DNA from: an uncultured Verrucomicrobiota bacterium
GTDB taxonomy: Bacteria; Verrucomicrobiota; Verrucomicrobiia; Limisphaerales; UBA9464
DNA: 47,382 nucleotides
NCBI GenBank assembly: GCA_903916195.1
Contig: CAIWVP010000005.1
Location: 1 to 47,382, forward strand
Reading direction: 5' to 3'
The notes beneath the pieces were generated by a model that was given only the letters and a program-made list of their open reading frames with translations, made no database searches and was not told the DNA's origin. Within the stretch, counting starts at the first letter, position 1; each line of letters starts with the position of its first letter. Below, one piece after another: positions 30,038 through 38,130 of this stretch. A program made the translations under genes and the position numbers.

Positions 30038-30364
30038 ATGAATGCGACCATGACCCCGAGGATCCGATTTGCCGGTACGGCGGCCGACGTTTGGACGGAC
30101 CTGTCCGCGCGTCCGCATCGCTCGAAGAAGCACGGCGATGCGCCCGTCCCGCCAGCCGCGGGCCGCCGGATCGACGTGTCCGACGAAGCCCCGCTCTGGC
30201 GGGTCACGATGGCGGCGGTCGAACCGGTCCGGTGGGAGCGCGCGCTGGGCATCGCCTTGGCGGCGTCCGGCGTCACCGGCCTGGTCTGGCTCGTCCTGGT
30301 ATGGGTGCAGTTCGCCTCCGCTTGGGTGAACCTCGTCTCGTGGGTCCGCGCGGCGATGCTCTGA
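30038..30364 (+). CDS. Small hypothetical protein with one or two membrane segments
   Basis: Frame of 108 residues with no family I recognise. The first 65 residues are basic and Pro-rich (HRSKKHGDAPVPPAAGRR). Residues 70-105 are hydrophobic (ALGIALAASGVTGLVWLVLV, then VQFASAWVNLVSWV), consistent with a C-terminal membrane hairpin. A GTG immediately precedes the ATG. No Shine-Dalgarno or conserved neighbour supports it, so it may not be a real gene; it fills an otherwise empty 0.5-kb gap after a terminator. Confidence 0.45.
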   Translation: MNATMTPRIRFAGTAADVWTDLSARPHRSKKHGDAPVPPAAGRRIDVSDEAPLWRVTMAAVEPVRWERALGIALAASGVTGLVWLVLVWVQFASAWVNLVSWVRAAML

Positions 30365-30483
30365 GCCGACGTCCGTTCGTCCTTCGCAGGGAAGCGGCGG
30401 TGGCGAAGACGGAGGGACCTAGCGATCTCGCCGGCCTGGAGCGACAAAGCGGCCGCACGGCCTGCTCGTGCGGAACCCGCGGA

Positions 30484-31455
30484 TCAGTTGCCGGCACCGG
30501 CCTTCTTCAGCACTTCGCCCAACGTGACCTCGGTTCCGCCGCGGCGCTTGCTCTCGTCCGCGGCTTCCATGAAAGCCATGATCTCCAAGGTCTCGCCGGG
30601 ACCGACGGGCGCGACGCCGGTCTGGAAGAACTTCACGATCTCCGCGACCAAGGGCGCGTAGCCGTCGTAGGATCCGACCTTCTGCGATCCTTTCGTTCCC
30701 CACGCCTCGCCCTGATAGCCCTCGACCTCCCGGAAGGTGCCGGTCCTGCCGTCGCTCCAGCGGCCCACGACCTCGATCTTGCCTTCTTGGGTCGTGCCGC
30801 GGCGGACCGATATGCAACCGGTGCCCAGCACGGTGAACAAGGATTCGCAGCCGTGGACCCCGTACCAATAGAGGTCGGGATGCGTCTTCTCCAGATGGGC
30901 CGGGCTGCCGCACCACGCGTTGGTCACCGTGCCGATCGCGCCGGCGCGGACGGCGAGCGTGCCTTTCGCGAAGCGCAGCGATGAGGCGCTGAACATCGGG
31001 ATCTTCGCCGCCTTCGCCAACCGGAGGATCTCCACCGCGTCCTTCAGCGAACCGCCGATGGGTTTGTCGACGTAGAACGGTTTCCCGGCGGCGATCACCG
31101 CCTTGACCTGCCCGAGGTGGGGCCGGCCGTCGACGCTCTCGATCAGCACCGCGTCCACGTCCTTGCACAGGGCCTCGAGGGTCGGGTGGATGGTGACGCC
31201 GTGCTTCTCGCGCAACGTCTTGGTGTACTCCTCGACCCGCGACCAGCTCGACTCGATGTCCGGGCTGCCGCCCTTGAAGGCCGCGACCACCTTCGCGCCG
31301 GCGACATGGTCCTTCGCCGCCGGATTGTTGAGGATCTCGGTGAACGCCGTGACGTGCGAGGTGTCGAGCCCGATGATGCCGAGGCGGATCTCCGCCGCGG
31401 TGGCGGCCGACACGACGAGGAGCGAAGCGACGAGGACGGGCCATTGGGAAATCAT
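30484..31455 (-). CDS. Gfo/Idh/MocA family oxidoreductase, exported
   Basis: NAD(P)-dependent sugar-type oxidoreductase fold of 323 residues with an N-terminal signal peptide (MISQWPVLVASLLVVSAATA, then AEIRLG). The Rossmann start is IRLGIIGLDTSH instead of the usual GxGxxG, so the glycine motif is degenerate (GLDTSH). The EKP-like motif is seen as YVDKPIGGSLKDAVE, with the catalytic-type Lys in DKP. HPDLYWYGVHGCESLF is typical of this phylum's homologues. Substrate unknown; export suggests a periplasmic role. The frame stays open far upstream, but Met at 31455 with GGGGG in front and the signal peptide is the sensible start. It is divergent from the amidohydrolase pair. Confidence 0.88.
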   Translation of the reverse strand: MISQWPVLVASLLVVSAATAAEIRLGIIGLDTSHVTAFTEILNNPAAKDHVAGAKVVAAFKGGSPDIESSWSRVEEYTKTLREKHGVTIHPTLEALCKDVDAVLIESVDGRPHLGQVKAVIAAGKPFYVDKPIGGSLKDAVEILRLAKAAKIPMFSASSLRFAKGTLAVRAGAIGTVTNAWCGSPAHLEKTHPDLYWYGVHGCESLFTVLGTGCISVRRGTTQEGKIEVVGRWSDGRTGTFREVEGYQGEAWGTKGSQKVGSYDGYAPLVAEIVKFFQTGVAPVGPGETLEIMAFMEAADESKRRGGTEVTLGEVLKKAGAGN

Positions 31456-31564
31456 CCCCCCATTGCGCGCCGATCGGCCCGGCGAATAAAGCGCGAAGTT
31501 CGGCGAGCGCGGCGTCGCGGGAGCGGGGCTCGACATCGTCGGTCCCGAGGATAGCGTCGCCGGC

Positions 31565-34480
31565 ATGTCGCGCGGTTCCCAGACCTTCGCCCGGATCTCC
31601 TCCGTTCTGTTGATCGGTCTTCTCGCCGGCGTCCGGGCCGCGGCCGCAGAGCTCGCCCCGCCCGGATTCCGCCCGCTCCCGCTCGGTGCGCATGCGCTGG
31701 TCGGCGCGCGTGTCCATCCGCAGCCGGACACCGTCTTCTCGAACGCCACCGTCGTCATCCGCGACGGATTGATCGTCGCGGTCGGTCCCGAGGTCACGCC
31801 GCCGGCCGATGCCCGTGTGTGGGATGCCGCGGGCCTCACGATCTACGCGGGCTTCATCGATCCCTACCTGACGTTGGGGACGAAGGCGCACGTCTCGAAC
31901 GGCCCGGATGATCAGGGCGGATCCACGTCGTTCACCGCCGCGGGGCACCGGTTCTTCGGCGTCGCCGGACAAGAGCACGATCCGGGCAGCGCCGGTCCCG
32001 GACACGAGCTCGCGGGCGTCACGCCGGAGGTCCGTGTCGCGGCGAGGTTCGCGCCGGAGTCGAAGGAGCTCGAAGGCCTGCGCGAGATCGGTTTCACCGC
32101 AGCCAACGTCGTGCCGTCGAAAGGCTTAGTCCGCGGCCAGAGCGCCTTCGTGACGCTCGGTGACGGCTCGCCGAACGAAGCCGTCGTGAAGGCGGACGTC
32201 GCGCAGCATGTCGCGTTCTCCGTCACGCCCGGCGACGCCTATCCGAACTCGCTCATGGGTGTCATCGCGGTCGTGCGGCAGACGTTCTTCGATGCGCGCC
32301 ACCACGTCGCGGACGTCGCGGACCATGCGGCGCATCCGGAGGCGCGGAGCCGGCCGGCCTTCAACGCCGCTTTGGCCGCGCTCCAGCCGACGCTCGCCGG
32401 CGACACCGCCCAGCCCGTGTTCTTCGAGCCCGGCAGCGCGCTGATGGTGGATCGCGCGACCCGCATCGCCGCCGAGCTCGGGCTCGTCCGCCACGTCATC
32501 GTCGCGAGCGGGCAGGAATGGCGCCGGCCCGGCCTCGCCGTGGATGCCCATGCGCCGTTCATCGTGCCCGTCGCGTTCCCCGCGCTGCCGAAGTTCCCCG
32601 AAGGCGACGACAGCGCCTGGGACGACGTCTCGCTCGACCAGCTCCGCGCCTGGGATTGGGCCGCCGAGAACCCCGGTCTTCTCCGCCGCCGCGGCATCGA
32701 GACCGCGCTCACGTTGCACGCGCTCGCCGACCGCAAGGAGTTCCGCGCGAACCTCCGCGCCGCGATCGACCGCGGGCTGGGCGAGGACGATGCGCTGGCC
32801 GCGCTCACCACCATCCCTGCCAAGATCTGCGGGGTCGGTGACCGCGTCGGCACCATCGCGCCGGGCAAGCTGGCCAACCTCACCATCACGGATTCCAAGG
32901 GCTACTTCGATCCCGAGGGCAAGATCCGCGCCGTTTGGATCGACGGCCGGCCCTACGAGTTCCCGCTGGACAAGGCCGATGCCGTGAAGGCCTCGAAAGG
33001 ACCGGGATCGGCCGAGGACAAAGCGGCGAAGGAGAAGGCGGACAAGAAGAAGGACGAATCCCGCGTCCTCGCGAAGAAACGCATCGCGCGCGAACCCTTG
33101 GCCGGACGCGGCGTGATCACCAACCCGCCCGTCGTGTGGATCCGCGGCGCGACCGTCTGGACCTCCGGCCCGCGCGGCGTCCTCACCAACGCCGACCTGC
33201 TCGTCCGAGGCGGCAAGATCGAGGCGGTCGGGTCGTTCGCGGATCCCGGCGATGCCTACGTCGTCGACGGCACCGGCCTGCACGTGTCGGCGGGCATCAT
33301 CGATTGCCACAGCCATTCGATGATCCTCGGCTCGGTCAACGAGACCGGCCTGCCCAGCACCGCGATGTGCCGTGTCGGCGACGTGGTGAACTCCGAGACC
33401 GACACCCTCCACCAGCAGCTCGCCGGCGGCGTGACCGCGGTGAGCCTGCTCCACGGATCGGCCAACCCCATCGGCGGCCAGAACCAGGTGATCAAGCTCC
33501 GTGACGGCGGAAGTCCGGAGGAGCTGAAGCTGGCCGACGCGCCGCCGGGGATCAAGTTCGCGCTCGGCGAGAACGTGAAGCAATCGGGCTGGGGCGACAA
33601 ATTCACCACCCGCTTCCCGCAGACGCGCATGGGTGTCGGCACGTTCTATGTCAACCGCTTCACCGCCGGACAGCAGTACCTCGCGGAGTGGAAGGCCTTT
33701 CGCGATGGCGGGAGCCGCGGCGTGCCGCCGCGCCGTGACCTCGAGCTCGAGGCCGTCGGCGAGATCATCGAGGGCAAGCGGCTGATCCATTGCCACAGCT
33801 ACCGGCAGGACGAGATCCTGGCGTTCCTCCGCACGATGGAGTCGTTCCACGTCCAGGTCGGCACGCTCCAGCACATCCTCGAAGGCTACAAGGTCGCCGA
33901 CGAGATCGCGAAGCACGGGGCCGGGGCGAGCTCGTTCTCCGATTGGTGGGCCTACAAGTACGAGGTCATCGACGCGATCCCTTACGCGGGCAGCCTGATG
34001 CGCGGACGCGGGGTGGTGGTCAGCTTCAACTCCGATTCCAGCGACCTCGCGCGCCGGCTGAACCTCGAGGCGGCCAAGGCCGTGAAGTACGGCGGGACGC
34101 CGGAACCGGACGCGTTGATGTTCGTCACCGCCAATCCGGCCAAGCAGCTGCGCATCGACGCCCGCGTCGGCTCGCTCGAACCCGGCAAGGACGCCGATTT
34201 CGCCATCTGGTCGGGCAACCCGCTCGACACCCGCAGCCTCTGCCGGCAGACATGGATCGACGGCAAGCTCTACTTCGACCGTGCTCTTGAGGCCGGGCGC
34301 GCCAAGGCCCTCGCCGACGAACGCGTCGCGCTCATCGCCAAGGCCAAGAGGCTCGCGGGCGAAGGCGGCGACGCCGCCGCGGGCGACAAGGCCCGCGAGA
34401 AATTCTTCCAAGCCGCCCTCGAACACGCCCGCCGATCCGGCGTGTCGCTGTGCCAGGACTGCCTGTTGCCGAAGAAGTGA
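31565..34480 (+). CDS. Exported tandem amidohydrolase (two fused domains, first one degenerate)
   Basis: Protein of 971 residues with a signal peptide (ends near RAAAAE). It is two amidohydrolase units in a row. The first (about 40-465) has the sandwich strands and FIDPYLTLGT where FPGFIDAHTHLG is expected, so both HxH ligands are replaced (Tyr101, Thr103), although its C-terminal GVGDRVGTIAPGKLANLTI is normal. A charged Lys/Glu/Asp linker (about 475-500) follows. The second unit (about 515-950) keeps IIDCHSHSM with His582 and His584, LIHCHSYRQDE, and ends IDARVGSLEPGKDADFAIW. It resembles imidazolonepropionase-like hydrolases. Only the second domain is likely catalytic; substrate unknown. 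The next gene starts 29 bp downstream. Confidence 0.9.
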   Translation: MSRGSQTFARISSVLLIGLLAGVRAAAAELAPPGFRPLPLGAHALVGARVHPQPDTVFSNATVVIRDGLIVAVGPEVTPPADARVWDAAGLTIYAGFIDPYLTLGTKAHVSNGPDDQGGSTSFTAAGHRFFGVAGQEHDPGSAGPGHELAGVTPEVRVAARFAPESKELEGLREIGFTAANVVPSKGLVRGQSAFVTLGDGSPNEAVVKADVAQHVAFSVTPGDAYPNSLMGVIAVVRQTFFDARHHVADVADHAAHPEARSRPAFNAALAALQPTLAGDTAQPVFFEPGSALMVDRATRIAAELGLVRHVIVASGQEWRRPGLAVDAHAPFIVPVAFPALPKFPEGDDSAWDDVSLDQLRAWDWAAENPGLLRRRGIETALTLHALADRKEFRANLRAAIDRGLGEDDALAALTTIPAKICGVGDRVGTIAPGKLANLTITDSKGYFDPEGKIRAVWIDGRPYEFPLDKADAVKASKGPGSAEDKAAKEKADKKKDESRVLAKKRIAREPLAGRGVITNPPVVWIRGATVWTSGPRGVLTNADLLVRGGKIEAVGSFADPGDAYVVDGTGLHVSAGIIDCHSHSMILGSVNETGLPSTAMCRVGDVVNSETDTLHQQLAGGVTAVSLLHGSANPIGGQNQVIKLRDGGSPEELKLADAPPGIKFALGENVKQSGWGDKFTTRFPQTRMGVGTFYVNRFTAGQQYLAEWKAFRDGGSRGVPPRRDLELEAVGEIIEGKRLIHCHSYRQDEILAFLRTMESFHVQVGTLQHILEGYKVADEIAKHGAGASSFSDWWAYKYEVIDAIPYAGSLMRGRGVVVSFNSDSSDLARRLNLEAAKAVKYGGTPEPDALMFVTANPAKQLRIDARVGSLEPGKDADFAIWSGNPLDTRSLCRQTWIDGKLYFDRALEAGRAKALADERVALIAKAKRLAGEGGDAAAGDKAREKFFQAALEHARRSGVSLCQDCLLPKK

Positions 34481-34509
34481 GGCGCACCCCACGATCCATC
34501 CATCCCATT

Positions 34510-35823
34510 ATGCCCCTCTCCTCCCTCCGTGCCGTGCTTCTCGGCGCTTCAGGTCTCGCTCTGGCCTCGGGCGCGCGGGCCGCTTCGCTCCTGCTCACCG
34601 GCGCGACGCTCCATACGGCGTCCGGACCGGTGCTCACCGACGCGACCTTGCTCGTCCGCGACGGCAAGATCGCCGCCGTCGGCGCCCGGCCCGCGGAGGC
34701 GGCCGACCAGACCATCGACCTCAAGGGCCAGCACCTCTTCCCCGGCCTCATCGCGCCGGTGACCGTCCTCGGGCTCCTCGAGATCGACGGCGTCCGCGCC
34801 ACGCGCGACACCACCGAGGTCGGCGATTATCATCCCGACGTCTTCTCTTGGATGGCGGTGAACCCGGATTCGGAGCTCATCCCGGTCGCGCGCGCCAACG
34901 GCTACACCCACGCCCAACCGGTCCCGCTCGGCGGCGTGGTCAGCGGACAATCGGGCGTCATCGCGCTGTCCGGCTGGACGATCGAGGACCTCGCGATCCG
35001 GCGCACCGCGGCGTTGCACGTCTTCTGGCCGTCGTTCGCCTTGGACACCACCCCGAAGGACCGCGCGCCGGACAAGGAGAAGTGGAAGTCGCCCGAGGAC
35101 CAGTCGAAGGACCGCGACAAGAAGCTCAAGGAGGTCGACGACTTCTTCACCGAGGCCGCCGCTTACGCGAAGGCGAAGACGGCCGCGAAAGGGGCCGCGA
35201 CATCCAAGGCGGTGCCGGCGTGGGAGGCGATGTTCCCGGTCTTGCGCGGCGAGGTGCCGCTGTTCCTCCATGCCGACGAGACCCGCCAGATCCGGTCGGC
35301 TGTCGGCTGGGCGGCGAAACGCGGGTTCCGGTCGGTGGTCGCCGGTGGTCGCGACGCGTGGAAGGTCGCGGACTTCTTGGCGACGAACCGGGTCGGCGTC
35401 GTCTACGAGCACGTCTTCTCGCAGCCGGCGCGCGACGACGATGCGTACGATGTCCACTTCAGCGCGCCCGGTCGCTTGGCGAAGGCCGGCGTGAAGGTCG
35501 CATTTTCCGACGGCACGGACCGCTTCGGCGCGTCGAGCATCCGCAACGTCCCGTACGCCGCGGCGCAGGCGGCGGCGTTCGGTCTGTCGCGCGACGAGGC
35601 GTTGCGCGGGCTCACGCTCTATCCGGCGCAGATGCTGGGCGTGGAGGACCGCCTCGGATCGCTCGAGGTCGGCAAGGAGGCGAGCTTCTTCGTCGCCGAC
35701 GGCGACATCCTCGACATCCGCTCCCACGTGACGCGGATGTGGATCGCCGGCAAGGAGGTCGGGCTCGAGAGCCGGCACACGCGTCTGTACGAGAAGTACC
35801 GCAACCGCCCGAAAGCTCCATGA
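34510..35823 (+). CDS. Exported amidohydrolase-like protein lacking the HxH metal motif
   Basis: Protein of 437 residues in an apparent operon with the tandem amidohydrolase upstream (29-bp gap). Signal peptide MPLSSLRAVLLGASGLALAS, cut near GARA. It has the amidohydrolase sandwich (LLLTGATLHTASGPVL, LLVRDGKIAAVGARP) and LFPGLIAPVTVLG, where the HxH is Val84/Val86. LFLHADETRQIR, VKVAFSDGTD and the closing GVEDRLGSLEVGKEASFFV remain. A Lys/Glu/Asp-rich coil of about 35 residues lies near 185-225. With the first metal pair gone it may be non-catalytic and act as a partner of the upstream enzyme, or use another metal scheme. I chose Met 34510 because of the signal peptide. Confidence 0.88.
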   Translation: MPLSSLRAVLLGASGLALASGARAASLLLTGATLHTASGPVLTDATLLVRDGKIAAVGARPAEAADQTIDLKGQHLFPGLIAPVTVLGLLEIDGVRATRDTTEVGDYHPDVFSWMAVNPDSELIPVARANGYTHAQPVPLGGVVSGQSGVIALSGWTIEDLAIRRTAALHVFWPSFALDTTPKDRAPDKEKWKSPEDQSKDRDKKLKEVDDFFTEAAAYAKAKTAAKGAATSKAVPAWEAMFPVLRGEVPLFLHADETRQIRSAVGWAAKRGFRSVVAGGRDAWKVADFLATNRVGVVYEHVFSQPARDDDAYDVHFSAPGRLAKAGVKVAFSDGTDRFGASSIRNVPYAAAQAAAFGLSRDEALRGLTLYPAQMLGVEDRLGSLEVGKEASFFVADGDILDIRSHVTRMWIAGKEVGLESRHTRLYEKYRNRPKAP

Positions 35824-35914
35824 TCCCGGCCCGGGCGCGGCGCACGTCGGGATGGATCCGGCCTGGGATCCACCGTCCGATCTCATCCCGCCGCCTTGGC
35901 GGACCGACGTATCG

Positions 35915-35954
35915 GAAAAATACCGCTTGTCACGTGGGGGGCGGCTGTTAGCGT
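35915..35954 (+). promoter_or_regulatory. Putative rpmE2 promoter with A-tract
   Basis: A-rich GGAAAAATACCGC, TTGTCA (35927-35932), 16-bp spacer, TAGCGT (35949-35954), predicted start about 10 bp before the ATG at 35971. It shares the A-tract plus ACCGCTTG block with the tRNA-Tyr promoter. Confidence 0.5.
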
Positions 35955-35970
35955 CCGCCCTCCAAAATTT

Positions 35971-36267
35971 ATGCAGAGTGACCTCCATCCCAAGGGCTAT
36001 CGGCTGATGATCTTTCGCGACTCGGCCTCGGGCCAGTCGTTCCTCACCAAGTCGTGCGCGAACACCAACCTCAACGCGGTGTGGGAGGACGGGAAAGAGT
36101 ATCCGCTCTATCTGATGGGCATCAGCGCCTTCACCCATCCGTTCTACACGGGCCAGCAGAAGTTCGTCGACACCGCCGGCCGCGTGGACAAGTTCCAGCA
36201 GCGCGCCGCCAAGACCGCCGCTGCCCAGGCCGCCAAGGCCGAGGCGTCCGCGACCAAGAAGAAGTAG
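35971..36267 (+). CDS. rpmE2: Ribosomal protein bL31, type B (zinc-independent form)
   Basis: 50S ribosomal subunit protein of 98 residues. It follows the bL31 B pattern: DLHPKGYRLMIFRD, SFLTKSCANTN, WEDGKEYPLYLMGISAFTHPFYTG and FVDTAGRVDKFQQR. The C-x2-C zinc knuckles of type A are absent (the single Cys is in KSCANTN), so it does not need zinc. The C-terminus is an Ala/Lys-rich tail ending KKK. Met at 35971 is the conserved start; the frame is open further upstream without homology. It is followed by a terminator, a 14-bp tandem repeat and prfA; rpmE-prfA adjacency is common in bacteria. Confidence 0.95.
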   Translation: MQSDLHPKGYRLMIFRDSASGQSFLTKSCANTNLNAVWEDGKEYPLYLMGISAFTHPFYTGQQKFVDTAGRVDKFQQRAAKTAAAQAAKAEASATKKK

Positions 36268-36281
36268 CTCTGCGCCGCGAC

Positions 36282-36330
36282 ACCGCCCGCCGACCGGCTC
36301 ACCCCGGGCGGCGGGCGGTTTGCTTTTTTT
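36282..36330 (+). terminator. Terminator of rpmE2
   Basis: 11-bp perfect stem ACCGCCCGCCG (36282-36292) / CGGCGGGCGGT (36309-36319), followed after TTGC by seven T bases. Confidence 0.88.
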
Positions 36331-36359
36331 CGTCCGTCCCTCGCCGACCCAGGTCCGCG

Positions 36360-36447
36360 GATCACTGACCACTGATCACTGACCACAGATCACTGACCAC
36401 AGATCACTGACCACAGATCACTGACCACAGATCACTGACCACAGATC
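36360..36447. repeat. 14-bp tandem repeat (GATCACTGACCACA)n
   Basis: Six full units plus a partial one: GATCACTGACCACT once (36360-36373), then GATCACTGACCACA five times without error (36374-36443), then GATC. Each unit holds GATC, and TGATCA occurs at one junction (36373-36378). It fills the space where the prfA 5' leader should be and ends 7 bases before the start codon. Similar ATCACTGACC text repeats are scattered in other genomes of this phylum, as I recall. Confidence 0.95.
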
Positions 36448-36454
36448 TTCGCCC

Positions 36455-37534
36455 TTGGACCTCCGCCCCTTCATCATCCGCTTCCGGGAACGCTTCGCCG
36501 AGGTCGAGGCGCAGCTCAGCGCGCCCGATGCCTTCGCGGTTGCGCAGCGGGGACAGGAGCTCACGCGGGAACATTCCCGCCTCAAGGACCTCGTCGCGCA
36601 GGGCGACGCCTACGAGAAGGCGGTCACCGAGCTGGCCGAGAACCGAGGGCTGGTCGCAAGCGAGCCGACCGGTTCCGAGCTCGCCGTCATGGCCGCCGAG
36701 GAGATCGTCCGCCTCGGGGCCGCGGAGACCCGCCTCGCGATGCGCCTCCGGGAAGGCATCGTGCCGCCGGACCCGTCCGATTCGCGCAACTGCATCCTCG
36801 AGCTCCGCGGTGCCGCCGGCGGTGCCGAGAGCGCTCTCTTCGCGGCCGACCTCCTGCGCATGTACCAGCGCTACGCCGAGACGCAGGGCTGGAAGTTCGA
36901 GGTCCTCGACGCCAGTGCCTCCGATCTCGGTGGCTACAAGGACGCCACCGTCAGCGTCACCGGGCAGGACGTCTACAAACGGCTCCGGTACGAATCCGGC
37001 GTCCACCGCGTGCAGCGTGTGCCCGCCACCGAGGCCCAAGGACGGATCCATACCAGCACCGTCACCGTCGCGGTGATGCCCGAGGCGCAGGAGGTCGACG
37101 TGGTCATCAAGCCCGAGGACCTGGAGATCAACGTCTGCCGCGCCGGCGGTCATGGTGGCCAAGGTGTGAACACCACCGATTCGGCCGTCCGCATCTTCCA
37201 TAAGCCGACCGGCACCGAGGTGCGCTGCCAGGACGAGCGTTCCCAGATCAAGAACAAGGCGAAGGCCATGATGGTCCTCCGCTCGCGGCTCCTCGATGCG
37301 AAGGTGGCCGAAGAGCACGCGAAATATGCGGCCGAGCGCAAATCGCAGGTCGGCACCGGCGAGCGCAGCGAGAAGAGCCGCACCTACAATTTCCCGCAGA
37401 ACCGCGTGAGCGACCACCGCATCGATCTCACGCTCTACAACCTCTCCGCGGTCATCGATGGCGACCTCGACCCGGTGATCGACCCGCTCATGGCCGGCGC
37501 GACCCAGCGCAAGCTGGACGAGCTGAAGCTCTGA
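36455..37534 (+). CDS. prfA: Peptide chain release factor 1
   Basis: Reads UAA and UAG stop codons on the ribosome and triggers release of the finished peptide. 359 residues, the normal size. It has the N-terminal coiled coil, the codon-reading motif PAT at residues 190-192 (HRVQRVPATEAQGRIHTS) and the catalytic GGQ at 234-236 in GGHGGQGVNTTDSAVR, whose Gln is the usual PrmC methylation target. The only start that fits is TTG at 36455: upstream the frame enters the tandem repeat with stops, and the next ATG is 80 codons in. There is no Shine-Dalgarno. An autonomous promoter is not evident. Confidence 0.94.
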   Translation: MDLRPFIIRFRERFAEVEAQLSAPDAFAVAQRGQELTREHSRLKDLVAQGDAYEKAVTELAENRGLVASEPTGSELAVMAAEEIVRLGAAETRLAMRLREGIVPPDPSDSRNCILELRGAAGGAESALFAADLLRMYQRYAETQGWKFEVLDASASDLGGYKDATVSVTGQDVYKRLRYESGVHRVQRVPATEAQGRIHTSTVTVAVMPEAQEVDVVIKPEDLEINVCRAGGHGGQGVNTTDSAVRIFHKPTGTEVRCQDERSQIKNKAKAMMVLRSRLLDAKVAEEHAKYAAERKSQVGTGERSEKSRTYNFPQNRVSDHRIDLTLYNLSAVIDGDLDPVIDPLMAGATQRKLDELKL

Positions 37535-37568
37535 ACGGGGGCGAGCGGGTGTGGAACGGTCGTAAAAG

Positions 37569-37645
37569 TGGTGCATCCGGTGGGAATCGAACCCACGACC
37601 ATCCGCTTAGAAGGCGGATGCTCTATCCAACTGAGCTACGGATGC
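37569..37645 (-). tRNA. tRNA-Arg (UCU anticodon)
   Basis: On the minus strand GCATCCG (5' end at 37645) pairs with CGGATGC, followed by discriminator A and an encoded CCA (37569-37571). D loop AGCTCAGTTGGATAGAGC, anticodon loop CTTCTAA with TCT, T arm GTGGGTTCGATTCCCAC. It decodes AGA, a rare codon in this GC-rich genome. Confidence 0.97.
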
Positions 37646-38130
37646 AAACCGCTGTATCGGGACCGTTTGCGAGTCGGACGAAACCAACTCCCGGCCCTCT
37701 TTGACCGATTGTCCGCCAAGGTGTCCGAAGGGGAGGGCCGCTGCGTTCGGAGACGCTACCCGGATCCAACCCATCGTCGCGCACCGGTTTGTGCGGAACA
37801 CCTTCCAACCGATGGAATCTACGTTCGTTCCAGAGGCGCGGGCAAGCTTCGTTGTCGCTCCGACGATGTGACCGAATTGCAGTGATGACCGTTCAGGCCC
37901 TTTCGCGCGATCGGGCGTCGGATCAAGACCTCGCGACTCGGACTGCCGCTTCGGCTGCTTGCCCGTCGGAGGCGTCGGCCTGCTCCGCTGATCGTGGTTG
38001 CTGGTAGCGTCGCTCGTGGCGCGCCCGGCGATCACCGGGTCTCTCGACCGCTGTTTGGCGTCGGGTCCCCGTCCAAACGCTCGCTTGTGCCGGGGCGATG
38101 GGGTTGGATGTGGACCACATCCGAGATCCC
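37646..38130. other. Gene-free spacer
   Basis: Between tRNA-Arg and the membrane-protein gene. It has an inverted GCAAAC / GTTTGC pair at the tRNA side (37644-37670), and otherwise no gene, repeat or clear promoter that I can support. Confidence 0.4.

Noticed and set aside
36360-36447. CRISPR array
   Set aside because: Units are 14 bp and directly abut with no spacers, so this is a simple tandem repeat.
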